DNA from: an uncultured Pseudomonadota bacterium
GTDB lineage: Bacteria; Myxococcota_A; UBA796; GCA-2862545
NCBI GenBank assembly: GCA_913061235.1
Contig: CAJXTB010000001.1
Span: 124,001 to 188,000, forward strand
DNA: 64,000 bases
Direction of reading: 5' to 3'
A program made the translations under genes and the position numbers. Each line of letters opens with the position of its first letter. The first letter of the stretch is position 1. Below the pieces are notes generated by a model. The model saw nothing but the letters and a program-made list of their open reading frames with translations. It had not been told where the DNA came from and searched no databases. Below are positions 22,980-34,395 of the stretch, one piece after another.

Positions 22980-25076
22980 ATGTCGTCGACAGTGTTCTCT
23001 GACCTCGCGCGGCGCTTGCGTCGTACCGATTTGTTGCTCCTACGCGCGGTGCGCCGTCAGCGTGCTCGCCCAGCCATGCGGGCCAAGGGCCAGTTCTGGG
23101 GCTCCGTCATTACTGACGACGAAGTCGATGCTCTGCTCCGTGCACATGGGGAGATTGACTACGTCATCGGTGCGGACGGTCTAGACGATGCCATTGCTGC
23201 ATCCGTCAGCTACCGCGACGCACCGACCGGTCGTTTTGCACGTCTAAAGAGGGCTTTCGATCTAGACGGCGACGACATTGACCTGCTGCTTCTGTCACTG
23301 GCACCTGAGATTAGCGCCGGCTACGGCAAGATCTTCGCCTACCTGAACGACAACTTGAACCAAGCGTATCTAACGGTCGACTTGGCGAGTCGCGTGCTTC
23401 GCCAGGAGCGACGGCAGCGACTGGCCCTCCAGAGCCGCCTACTGCCTGGCTCTCCCACCATCCAGAACCGACTGCTACTGCTCAACCCATCGGAAGGTGT
23501 AGAGACGCACACGTCGCGCCGACTGCATCCTGCCCCGCGCTTGCTGCGGTGGTTGCTCCAAGAGACCGTGGCGCTGGGGGACGGTGCAACAACCATGGAT
23601 ACGTCTGCCGCGCCGTTCATCCCAGGACAATCAAAGGAGCGGCTTGAGCAGCTACAAGGGTCACTAAACTCACCCATCACGGTCGCAATCGTGGGTGGAA
23701 CCGGAGGACTGCGCGAAGGCGTGGCCATCGAAGTAGCCCGACAGGCGGGGCGTCCGCTCGTTCGTATCGACGTCGAACGCATCAAGCCGTACTTGGACAA
23801 GCCGTACGAGCTGATTCGCGACCTGCGTCTCGATGGCGCCGTTCCCTACCTCATCAACGTACCCGACACGGATGACGAGCCTGCACTGCGTATGCAGATG
23901 ATGGCCATGGGTACTGCACTTCGCTCCCTTCCCTTCCCAGTTTGTGTAGGCGGCAACGACCGGCGTGCCGTCGCCGCCATGCTCGGAAGCGACCGGGTCA
24001 ATGTGACCGTTCCCGTCGGGCGTTCCACCAGCGAAGAGCGTGTGGGCGCGTGGACTGAGGCCATTGGTGGTCGTGGGTGGGACGTGAACATGGCGGCCGA
24101 GATCTCTGAACGCTTCTACAGCGTGGGCGGCACGACCATCCACCGGGTGTTGGAGCGCGCCGAGGCAGAAGCTGGCGGCATTGAACCAGACATCGAGCTC
24201 ATTTGGGCGGCATGTCGGGAAGCGGCCCGGCCCGAGTTCAGCGGCTTGGCTGAGCATGTGGTTCCTCGGTACAACTGGGAGGACCTCATCCTGCCGGAGA
24301 ACATTCTCTACCAACTCAAGCACCTAGAGAACTACCTGGCTCAGCAAGAGACGGTCATGCACAAGTGGGGCGGTAAGAAAATCCGCCCCCGTGGCTACGG
24401 CATCAAGGCCCTGTTTTCTGGGGCGCCAGGTACCGGAAAGACGATGTGCGCCGAGGTTATCGCCGGCGCGCTTGGCCTGGACTTGTTCAAGGTCGACCTA
24501 TCCAGCGTCATTAGTCGCTGGGTTGGTGAGACCGAGAAGAATCTCAAGGAAATCTTCGACTCCGCAGAAGGCGGAAGCTCCATCATCCTGTTTGACGAAG
24601 GCGACGCCCTGTTCGGCTCTCGTGGTGAAGTGAAGGGTGCACAGGACAAGTTCGCTAACCAAGAGGTCAGCTACCTGCTGCAACGCCTCGAAGTCTTCGA
24701 AGGCTGCTGCGTCATTACCACCAACCTCCAAGAGAACATTGATGAGGCGTTCTTACGACGCTTCGGAGCTGTGATTGAGTTTCCGATGCCTACGGCTGAC
24801 GAAAGAGAAAAGCTCTGGAACCGCGCGATTCCCCCATACGCCCCTCGCAGCGGCGACCTCGACACCCGCTACCTTGCCGAGCAATTCTCCCTGGCTGGCG
24901 GTAGCATCATCAATGCGTCCATCAACGCCTGCATTGTTGCGGCGTCGCGCTCAGAAGACGTAGGCATGACGCACTGCGTAGAGGCCATTGCGCGTGAGTT
25001 GTACAAGATGGGCAAGCAGGTCAATCGCGTGCACTTCGGCAGGTACTACGACGATATCTCGCACATCTTCAACTAG
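22980..25076 (+). CDS. eCIS AAA+ ATPase (Afp15-like)
   Basis: 698 aa. C-terminal AAA module: Walker A SGAPGTGKTM (about residue 480), Walker B IILFDEGDALFGSR (about 535-548), sensor VITTNL, and a DEAFLRRFGAVIEFPMP arginine-finger region. In typical eCIS ATPases Walker B reads DEADALFG; here the third position is Gly, but the catalytic Asp-Glu pair is kept. The N-terminal about 430 residues include a helical domain (DGDDIDLLLLSLAPEIS) and a degenerate first AAA-like region (VAIVGGTGGLREGVA). Afp15 homologues are needed for particle assembly. ATG at 22980 has GAGGG upstream. It follows the DUF4157 gene by 65 bases and is separated from the structural operon by argE-hutF. Confidence 0.92.
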   Translation: MSSTVFSDLARRLRRTDLLLLRAVRRQRARPAMRAKGQFWGSVITDDEVDALLRAHGEIDYVIGADGLDDAIAASVSYRDAPTGRFARLKRAFDLDGDDIDLLLLSLAPEISAGYGKIFAYLNDNLNQAYLTVDLASRVLRQERRQRLALQSRLLPGSPTIQNRLLLLNPSEGVETHTSRRLHPAPRLLRWLLQETVALGDGATTMDTSAAPFIPGQSKERLEQLQGSLNSPITVAIVGGTGGLREGVAIEVARQAGRPLVRIDVERIKPYLDKPYELIRDLRLDGAVPYLINVPDTDDEPALRMQMMAMGTALRSLPFPVCVGGNDRRAVAAMLGSDRVNVTVPVGRSTSEERVGAWTEAIGGRGWDVNMAAEISERFYSVGGTTIHRVLERAEAEAGGIEPDIELIWAACREAARPEFSGLAEHVVPRYNWEDLILPENILYQLKHLENYLAQQETVMHKWGGKKIRPRGYGIKALFSGAPGTGKTMCAEVIAGALGLDLFKVDLSSVISRWVGETEKNLKEIFDSAEGGSSIILFDEGDALFGSRGEVKGAQDKFANQEVSYLLQRLEVFEGCCVITTNLQENIDEAFLRRFGAVIEFPMPTADEREKLWNRAIPPYAPRSGDLDTRYLAEQFSLAGGSIINASINACIVAASRSEDVGMTHCVEAIARELYKMGKQVNRVHFGRYYDDISHIFN

Positions 25077-25093
25077 GGGCCCGTAACAGAGCG

Positions 25094-26038
25094 CTACTCG
25101 GCGGCTTCCAGAGACGGATCCCGCTCTCCACTTTCTCCGAGTTCAACACGAGCGCGCGGATCGATCCAGCGCGCTTCACTACGCTGACGGTAGCCAGCAT
25201 TACTGCCCTCTCCAAGGGTGGCCGATGCGGTGCTCACCGCAGTTGTGACATAGCTCTGCCTGACCAAGTACCCCTGGCCGGCGTCGAATCCGAGGTTGCC
25301 AGTCAGCTCCATGTCGTATTGGTTCCGGGGACGTTCAACTCCGTTGATTGTGACCATCTCTCCGGTGCCCATGATGCCGACAGCCGTAGAGTCCATGTTC
25401 ACGACGTCGCCCTCTTGCCCGGTCACGGTGTAGGTGATGTCGGCCCGCCCGATGCTGCCGAGGATGCTCGGGAACTGCATGGCCATCGAACCCACCTGCC
25501 GCCAGCTATTCGCGCCTCGATCGGTCCCCTTACGTGGAAGTCGAACCTCAAGGGGTGCAAACGCGCGACGGACCATCTCGCGGAAAGGCTGATGAATCTG
25601 ATTGTTGCGACGATCCGTCTCGTCAATCCCCTCAATCTCGAAGCTGCGAATCTTTCCGTCTCGATTGAACGCCAACTCAACAGGCTTACCGGTGTACAGC
25701 GCGTCGAGTTCCTTCGCGAGTTCTTCCATAATACCCGGTTCGGACGGTGCTTCGTCGAACATCACCGTCAGGTCGTCCATGGTGCAAATCACCTCCCAGC
25801 CGCGGCGGCCTTGGGCATCACCTCCGACACAGGTGGTGACGATATCGACGGAAAAACCAACGATTCGAGAGTCTCGACTCACATTGGAGCGAATCCAGAT
25901 GACCTCTGCAAGTTGTACATCGGTGCGCAACAGGTAGCGGTGGGTCTTGCCTTCCCAGTCCCAAGCCAGTCCATCCGTGGCGCTGGCCGTTGAGGTCGCG
26001 ACTGCTCCAAGGGCCAATGCCATCATCCACCGAACCAT
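25094..26038 (-). CDS. secreted protein of unknown function
   Basis: 314 aa beginning MVRWMMALALGAVATSTASA, a clear signal peptide; the ATG at 26038 has GGAGGA six bases upstream, so 19 codons of the longer frame are excluded. The mature part is beta-rich (YLLRTDVQLAEVIWIRSN, ITYTVTGQEGDVVNMDST, NQYDMELTGNLGFD) and has one disulphide-type cysteine pair (TTCVG ... VICTM). Layout resembles periplasmic beta-sheet proteins that read out substrate or lipoprotein binding, but I cannot name a family. It ends 17 bases from the convergent eCIS ATPase and is last in a run of envelope genes transcribed the same way. Confidence 0.6.
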   Translation of the reverse strand: MVRWMMALALGAVATSTASATDGLAWDWEGKTHRYLLRTDVQLAEVIWIRSNVSRDSRIVGFSVDIVTTCVGGDAQGRRGWEVICTMDDLTVMFDEAPSEPGIMEELAKELDALYTGKPVELAFNRDGKIRSFEIEGIDETDRRNNQIHQPFREMVRRAFAPLEVRLPRKGTDRGANSWRQVGSMAMQFPSILGSIGRADITYTVTGQEGDVVNMDSTAVGIMGTGEMVTINGVERPRNQYDMELTGNLGFDAGQGYLVRQSYVTTAVSTASATLGEGSNAGYRQRSEARWIDPRARVELGESGERDPSLEAAE

Positions 26039-26141
26039 GCTGTGTCCTCCGCTGTCTACACCACCAAGTTGGATGGTGTACTGGTGAGCAAACACGTAAA
26101 CGACCTAGACCGGTCCGGAGGCATTCTCCGACACAAGCCGA

Positions 26142-27632
26142 CTAAAATCGTGTCGCGAAGCCCAAGCGGAAGAACAGCAGGTCCATGGGAATGCGGTCTG
26201 CGAAGACACCGTCCCAGGACTTGGTCACGTTGCCCGCATGTGCACCACCCGCTGTGACACGGAACCAGGTGCCGTCGTCGTCGATTGGAAGGCCGAGAAT
26301 GACCCGTCCCCCCAGCCCAGCATGACCAGGGCTCAGGTGGCTGTACGTTCCGGCCAAGAGCAAGGTAGGACGCGGCTTATTAGGGCGAAGAATGTACAAG
26401 CCTACGCCACCCCAAGGCTGCGGAAGCACAGCCGTGGAGTTGTTTTCGGTCTGGTCTTTGTTGCCGTAGGTGACGGTCTCGGTCGGAGTGAACGCCGCCT
26501 CCATTCCACCCATCAGAGCGAAATGCGAGATGCCGAGCTCAATACCAAGCCCACCTTGCACACCTGGGGCACCGACCGTCTCGCCATTCGCACCGTCAAA
26601 CAATGGACTGGAGACCAGCCCAAATCCGATTTCGCCGGTTCCCATAAAGGTGAGCAAGCGCTTTCCGACGAGCTCCGCACCGCGGTAGGGGCGAATTTCG
26701 ACGCGACCGTCATCATCTACAGCAGCGAGGAATACGCCCTGCCGTAGGGTCCGCTGAATCGCGTCCAGAGACGTTGAGACGTCTTCCGGGAACGCGCCCA
26801 TGCTTCCTTCTAGAAACGCACTTCGCGCAGCAGCAAGTTCTCCATCATCGACGGCCATCGGCGTAGCGATAGAGCGACCGGATTCAACCCGGACAACTTG
26901 ACGCCCAGAGACGCGCCCGCCACGAACAACGTGGAAGTAGTGCTCCCCCGGGGGCAGCTCGATGCCAGCGATGCCGGTCCCCACAAACGTCCCGTCTACG
27001 TACACCTGTGCGGTGTCAGGCACTCGGTCCAGCTCGATGGTCCCCACTGGGAACTCAGCTGCACGGCGCTGCACGAGTGCGAAGTCGTCAAACGGTGCGC
27101 CATCTGCAATGTCGGCCCGCGCAAACGTGCGCCCCGTGTCCAGAGCCATTGCCGTGTACCAGCCACGGTTGATGGGACCGCCAGGGGCATCCAAACGAAA
27201 CGGCTCACCTGCAGGTAGCGTCGAAAATTCGCTGGGAGGAAACGCGCGACTGACTGCGGCTCCGGCCAACAAGTGGGCATCTACGACGTCTCGCAGGTCG
27301 CGGTCGTTTCGTACGACGGTGACCTCTTGTAGGGCTTCGTAGAGGTCTTGAGCGAGCTTCAGCTCAATGTCCCACTCATCCCAGCTAGCGCGCCCGTCAA
27401 TGACAGCTGCGCGTAGTGCGTCATAGGCGGCATCATCGGATGCGTCTGGGACATTCGGCGGGAAGGCGAGGTCAACGTGCGACAGGTGCGTGGCTTCCCC
27501 GGCGTTTGACTCAGCTTTGCGTACAGCCCGTGTGTCCGGGACCTGCGGCTCCAGCCACACCACCAAGGGACCCGCTGACGCCACTTGGGCACTGGCGACA
27601 ACCGCGGCAATCGAGACGAAGAAACGGCGCAT
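26142..27632 (-). CDS. PEGA-domain outer-membrane-type protein
   Basis: 496 aa: signal peptide (MRRFFVSIAAVVASAQVASA), a helical N-terminal domain (about 60-150), a PEGA-like beta domain (about 195-250: VGTIELDRVPDTAQVYVDG, TGIAGIELPPGEHYFHVV), then a Gly/aromatic alternating C-terminal region (about 325-496) ending in a terminal Phe (LFFRLGFATRF), typical of an outer-membrane beta barrel. PEGA domains are common surface modules in Myxococcota proteins. Function unknown. It follows the 621-aa barrel protein by 77 bases on the same strand and may share its transcript. Confidence 0.65.
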   Translation of the reverse strand: MRRFFVSIAAVVASAQVASAGPLVVWLEPQVPDTRAVRKAESNAGEATHLSHVDLAFPPNVPDASDDAAYDALRAAVIDGRASWDEWDIELKLAQDLYEALQEVTVVRNDRDLRDVVDAHLLAGAAVSRAFPPSEFSTLPAGEPFRLDAPGGPINRGWYTAMALDTGRTFARADIADGAPFDDFALVQRRAAEFPVGTIELDRVPDTAQVYVDGTFVGTGIAGIELPPGEHYFHVVRGGRVSGRQVVRVESGRSIATPMAVDDGELAAARSAFLEGSMGAFPEDVSTSLDAIQRTLRQGVFLAAVDDDGRVEIRPYRGAELVGKRLLTFMGTGEIGFGLVSSPLFDGANGETVGAPGVQGGLGIELGISHFALMGGMEAAFTPTETVTYGNKDQTENNSTAVLPQPWGGVGLYILRPNKPRPTLLLAGTYSHLSPGHAGLGGRVILGLPIDDDGTWFRVTAGGAHAGNVTKSWDGVFADRIPMDLLFFRLGFATRF

Positions 27633-27709
27633 ATCGGATGGACTCCAAGGGTCGTGAGCGAACTAACCCGCGCGAGCCAGCATCGTACTGACTCACATCG
27701 AGCGATTGG

Positions 27710-29575
27710 CTAGAAGGTCAGTCCAACTCCGGCGGTTAGACCGAAGTTGAGCACGGGTTTCTCGCGGTTGGTATTCGAGAATGGGATCATTGTCCCAATG
27801 AATCCATCCGCATCGACGAGCAGCTTGACCCGTCCATCCTTCTCTTCTCCAGGTGGCTCCAAGGTGATGCCACCGTGTGCGCTCAAGTCGAGCATATGCG
27901 GGACGTTGTACCAACCCACGCGGACGTAGGCTCGTGGTCCAAGACCCGTCGCTGCGTTCTTGCCCAACATTCCGCCGAAGCCCATGTAGATCAAGCGGCT
28001 CCACTCGCGCTGCTTGAGTCCGTTGGGGTTGTCGCCCTCGGGATCGACGCCCGTGAGGTCAACGTCGAAGTCATCTGTTTGGTAGACGTCTTCCCAAGGT
28101 GAGCCGGTGAGTGACTTGCTGAATTCCACACCCGCAACGGCCATCAGGCGGCTGTAGTGAGCGCGCAGCTGGAAGAAGACGGGCAGTCCTGCTGGGGTGA
28201 ACTCGGGCTCCGGCGCGGACGGTGGAACGGGGTCCTCACCGGGTGCGGGAACCTCGGGATTCTCTTGAGTGACGTTCGCCCCACTAAACGTGGCACCTGC
28301 CCCAGTCAGAACGGCGAACCGAACCGGGAACCCGGCAGATGGGTCCAAGACCTTCACAAGCGCAGCCGATGGCCGGTTCCAGCGCCACAACAACACCTTG
28401 TTCGGATTACCCGCCTCCGGAACGGCAAAGTAGACCTCCGAGTCCGGATGCAGCTGCGCGTAGATAGCGATGTACGTCAGGATGTCGCCCTCAACCCGCG
28501 GCGAGCACTCATTGGGGTGCTCCATGAGCTGGTCGATGAGGTCAACACCCATGCGCTTACGTGCGACGTCGCGCACGAAGTAGACCTTGCCGTCCAACTT
28601 ATCGAGATCAACGCGGTCCGAGATGGAGTGACCATCGCTGCGCTTGAGGTACACGTCGACGCGACCTGGAGGCACCTCGTACAAGCTGCGTGGGTCGTCG
28701 ATTAGAACTTCCAGGCCGTTGATGAAGACTTGGTAGTCGCCGGCAAACTTGCGCGCGTCCCAAGAACCAGCGTCCTCGAAGGACAGCGTCATGAAGTCGA
28801 TTTCGCGGTTGTCTAGAAGATCTTTGTAGTACTCGACGGATGCACGGAGAGTTGGGTCGGTGATCTCGTCCAGCAGGGTTGGGTCCTCGTAGGCCATTGT
28901 GCCCGCCAAGTACCAGTAGTTATTCAGCAGTTGTCCAGAGATAAACTGGTAGAATGGCGCTACCGAATTGTTCATGTTCTCGGCCGAACGACCGATCTGA
29001 ACATACAGAAGGAACAGCGGACGACGGAGTTCTTCGCGGTCGACGAACCAGATCTCTTCGGCCAAGTCACGTAGGTTGTTTGCCGTGATTCCCCAGTCTG
29101 ACTCCGGCATGGCGTTCCAGCCAACGGTCTCGATGTCTTCGACGGCGAGCATGACCGTGTCCATCGACTCGACAGGCACTGTTCCACGCTGTTCCGCAGG
29201 CGTGCGGGTACGGTCCGGCTCCCGGCGTCCCACCTGGTACAGGTCGATCTCGGGGTAGAAGTGCGCGTCTGGACGCGCGATTCGCGCTTTGACGTTTCGC
29301 ACCAGTGTGCCGTTTTCATAGCCAACATCACTGCCAGCCCAACGCAGCACCACAACACGCGCAGCTTTCTCAGCCTGGGAGGCCTCGAGCGCAGCCATTC
29401 GCGCATCACGCGCAGCTTCTTGCTCCGCACGACGGGCCGCCATGTCGCCCATAGGATCCGGCGCGTCTTGAGCAGACGCATCCGCAATCAACATGCCCAT
29501 GAGTTCCCCGCTATCTAGCGGACTTCCGAGCGACGCGGTGAACACCGCGAGCAGAACAAACAGCACCCGAACCAT
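27710..29575 (-). CDS. secreted barrel-tailed protein of unknown function
   Basis: 621 aa with an N-terminal signal sequence (MVRVLFVLLAVFTASLG) followed by a short Ala/Arg/Glu-rich coiled-coil-like stretch (about 40-75: MAARRAEQEAARDARMAAL). The middle (80-400) is a soluble domain with FYQFISGQLLNNYWYLAG and PNECSPRVEGDILTYIA; a Pro-rich linker (about 440-465) leads to alternating strands ending VLNFGLTAGVGLTF, consistent with a C-terminal outer-membrane barrel. I do not recognise a family. It lies 44 bases downstream of the Ser/Thr kinase and is likely co-transcribed, so it may be an output or structural partner of that module. Confidence 0.55.
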   Translation of the reverse strand: MVRVLFVLLAVFTASLGSPLDSGELMGMLIADASAQDAPDPMGDMAARRAEQEAARDARMAALEASQAEKAARVVVLRWAGSDVGYENGTLVRNVKARIARPDAHFYPEIDLYQVGRREPDRTRTPAEQRGTVPVESMDTVMLAVEDIETVGWNAMPESDWGITANNLRDLAEEIWFVDREELRRPLFLLYVQIGRSAENMNNSVAPFYQFISGQLLNNYWYLAGTMAYEDPTLLDEITDPTLRASVEYYKDLLDNREIDFMTLSFEDAGSWDARKFAGDYQVFINGLEVLIDDPRSLYEVPPGRVDVYLKRSDGHSISDRVDLDKLDGKVYFVRDVARKRMGVDLIDQLMEHPNECSPRVEGDILTYIAIYAQLHPDSEVYFAVPEAGNPNKVLLWRWNRPSAALVKVLDPSAGFPVRFAVLTGAGATFSGANVTQENPEVPAPGEDPVPPSAPEPEFTPAGLPVFFQLRAHYSRLMAVAGVEFSKSLTGSPWEDVYQTDDFDVDLTGVDPEGDNPNGLKQREWSRLIYMGFGGMLGKNAATGLGPRAYVRVGWYNVPHMLDLSAHGGITLEPPGEEKDGRVKLLVDADGFIGTMIPFSNTNREKPVLNFGLTAGVGLTF

Positions 29576-29619
29576 CGACGACTCCTTCGCGGAGCCTTCA
29601 TACCATTCCTAGCGACGTC

Positions 29620-31844
<2,225 letters not shown>

Positions 31845-31845
<1 letters not shown>

Positions 31846-33290
31846 CAAGAGGTCTTCGTCTTCTTGCGACCACGCGCACGGCGAGTCACCGCGCGCCGAC
31901 CATTGAAGCTCGCAGCACCGAAGAAGTGAAGAAGAATGAGTCCACTTAGGATGGGTAGCACCAGTGCAATCGCCGCACGCATGCCAGGAGGACGGGTCCG
32001 TGTTGAGCCAGGCTCCCGCACTGGCGTAGGTCCATCAAGCCACCCGCTTGGGTGCACCGGAACCGCGACACCAGCGTTGGCGAAGCTCCTGAGCTTCAAA
32101 CCCGACTCAAACGAGCGTCGGTGGTAGTAAGGGTCGACTGAATACTCAAGGTCGTACCATGAATACCGGACAGCAGCAGCGTCCAAAAAGACCTTCGACA
32201 GTCCGCGATAGTTCCGGGCAACGTAGCTCTCGCCTTTGCCGTACTCGGCAATCCACTCCAGAGAGGCGTTGTCAATGCCAACTTCTTCCAAGTTGCCATC
32301 GATTCGTACCCCGCCGTACTCGCCACACAGAGCCTCAACGGTGGGCTGCATTGCACGATAATCGCTGATATCCCAATCCGGCCAAACGGCTCGTCCCAAG
32401 CCAACAGTATACACGCGAGGACGCTTGTGCAGCGGCAAGGACTGGGCATCGCCTAGAACGGTCAGCAAGTCCTGGAGGCGGGTCACATTGTCACCACACT
32501 GGTCTTCGGAGCGCTGGTTGTTGAACCCATCAGTGATGGCAATGACAGTGGGCTCCGCGCGACGCAGAGCCAACCAATCCTTGATTCCGTCTTCCTCAGC
32601 CAGCTGCGAGACCGTGTACTCAATCCCGCTGTACAGGTGAGTAAAGCCACGGTTTCCACCCTGAATGTGGCCGCGAACCATCTGCTTGTATTCCGCAGCA
32701 CTGGAGATGACGCGTGGAGGACCGCCGTCAAGCCCAACCACTTCGTCAGTGAACCGAAGTAGTACAACACCCGTCTGAATGTCTGGATTGTTAGGGAAGA
32801 ATGCTTCGCTGACAGAGTCCTGCATCAGCGCGGCATAGACCCTATCAATCATGGGCTCTTCGCCCTTGTACATGCTGCCGGACCCGTCCAACAGCACCAC
32901 GAACAACTGAGAGACACGAATTGGGTCGTGTGGTGTGAGCTGAACGGCACTCGGAATACTCTGGCCGTCATGGGTGACGACGAGGTCATCTGCAGTCAGG
33001 GGTAGCGGGTAGGAATAGCCCGAGCCCTGGTCCTTGAAGGAGAAGGACAGATGAACCTGACCAGTTGCGCGGTCAATGGACGGCACACATACGTCCAGGT
33101 CCTCAACTGCAACCTCTCGCTTGGCCCGACAGTATTCGCGAGACGTGAACACATCGACGGTCAGGTCAGCATCTTCCATTTGGATGGGGGCGCCAATGCG
33201 GTAGGTCGTGCCTTCCACAAGAAACGGCCCCTCCTCGGGGTTGACGCAAGCTGCGACAAGCAACGGAATCGTAAGGAATAGCCTTGTCAT
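31845..33290 (-). CDS. VWA-domain lipoprotein with C-terminal membrane anchor
   Basis: 481 aa. Lipobox LLVAAC puts the lipidated cysteine at 15. A von Willebrand A domain (about 128-360) has an intact MIDAS start, DGSGSM at 135-140, followed by [10 protein letters not shown] (threonine position) and AITDGFN (distal Asp). A second hydrophobic segment near 443-463 ([18 protein letters not shown]) is followed by a basic tail ([10 protein letters not shown]), so the C-terminus probably crosses the inner membrane. VWA domains bind protein partners through a metal. Start ATG overlaps the upstream membrane-protein stop (ATGA), and its own stop overlaps the kinase start, so the three are co-translated. 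Confidence 0.85.
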
Positions 33291-34306
33291 CGCTCTTCCT
33301 TTGGCAGCAGCAGGAACTCAACCTCGGACTGGGTGGCGCCTGCCCCCATCACAATGCGGTCCTCATTCTGCAGTTCCGTCTCTAAGGGGGCAGGCCGCCG
33401 GGGGTCGTAGCGAAGGTCCACGCTCTCCATCAGCCGCTTCACCATCGTGGGTTGCTGTGACAGTCCGCGAATCGCGTAGTGGTGCTCACTGTCCACAACG
33501 AAGGACGTGTGCAGCTCCGCTACGCCGTTCTCAACAGACAAGAAGGTGTCCAACCCGCGCGGGAAGTGTCCAACAAAACGCTCGGAGGGCCCGCCTTCGA
33601 GGGTGTCCACAGGCACACGCCATGCGAAGCGTTCCGACGACAGAACACGCACCCAGCCGGCGTACAACTCCGATGGTATGCCCCAGACAAACAAGCCGTG
33701 AGTCAGGCCCCAGACAAAACAAGCAAAGGCGCTGGCAAGGTACATGTCGCCAAGGATTTGGTAGCCGAGCCAATGCCAGACGGCCCCAGCGAGGCCACCC
33801 GCAGCAAAGCCCCCCAAAAAGTGAAGGAAAATACCCGAGAACTTGCGGAGCAAGAGCGGTCCCATGGCCGAAGCTACCCCGCAGAACATCCAGGTAAGAA
33901 GGCGGTACCGGAGGGAAACAAGAGACGGGTCAGACACCATTGGCCGCAGCTCACTACCCGTGAAGATGTGGCGCATGATGAAGGTCGTCATGAAGATGCC
34001 GAAGAGCGCTATGGCAAAGCTGATGGCCCCGCCGAGCACAGGCAACGCCACCCGTTTCCACAAGGGTGAGCGACGCAACGAGTGCTCGGCAAGCAGAGAT
34101 GCCCCACCAATCGCACCGGCCGTGGTTGCCAAAAACAACGTTCCCTCGGAGCCAGTCGTCGGAAGCAGACCGTACTGCTCCAGCGTTGGCCCGGCCCACA
34201 CAATCCAGTGTAGGAAGACAAACCAATTCAGCAGACCTGCGCCGCCGACCACGAGCCCAACGGCGATGTGCCGCGTCCAGGTGTGTGGAATCAAGAAGAT
34301 GTTCAT
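33287..34306 (-). CDS. multi-span membrane protein with C-terminal FHA-like domain
   Basis: 339 aa. About six hydrophobic segments in residues 12-215 (for example VGLVVGGAGLLNWFVFLHWIV, ALPVLGGAISFAIALFGIF, GGFAAGGLAGAVWHWLGY). The C-terminal about 100 residues look like a divergent FHA domain: ERFVGHFPRG, VAELHTSFVVDSEHHYAIR, then ELQNEDRIVMGAG. FHA domains read phosphothreonine, which fits the kinase two genes downstream, but key Ser/Arg contacts are not clear, so phospho-binding is uncertain. First gene of the tight operon membrane/FHA - VWA - kinase; the 89-base space to the divergent FHA-like gene should hold both promoters. Confidence 0.65.
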   Translation of the reverse strand: MNIFLIPHTWTRHIAVGLVVGGAGLLNWFVFLHWIVWAGPTLEQYGLLPTTGSEGTLFLATTAGAIGGASLLAEHSLRRSPLWKRVALPVLGGAISFAIALFGIFMTTFIMRHIFTGSELRPMVSDPSLVSLRYRLLTWMFCGVASAMGPLLLRKFSGIFLHFLGGFAAGGLAGAVWHWLGYQILGDMYLASAFACFVWGLTHGLFVWGIPSELYAGWVRVLSSERFAWRVPVDTLEGGPSERFVGHFPRGLDTFLSVENGVAELHTSFVVDSEHHYAIRGLSQQPTMVKRLMESVDLRYDPRRPAPLETELQNEDRIVMGAGATQSEVEFLLLPKEER

Positions 34307-34395
34307 TCAGTGACTCGTCATGGGGGGCCACTCTACCTCGGAACTCACGTCTGCTGGCTTTGGGTAGGGTAAGCTACTGGCGCGATGGAGACCCG

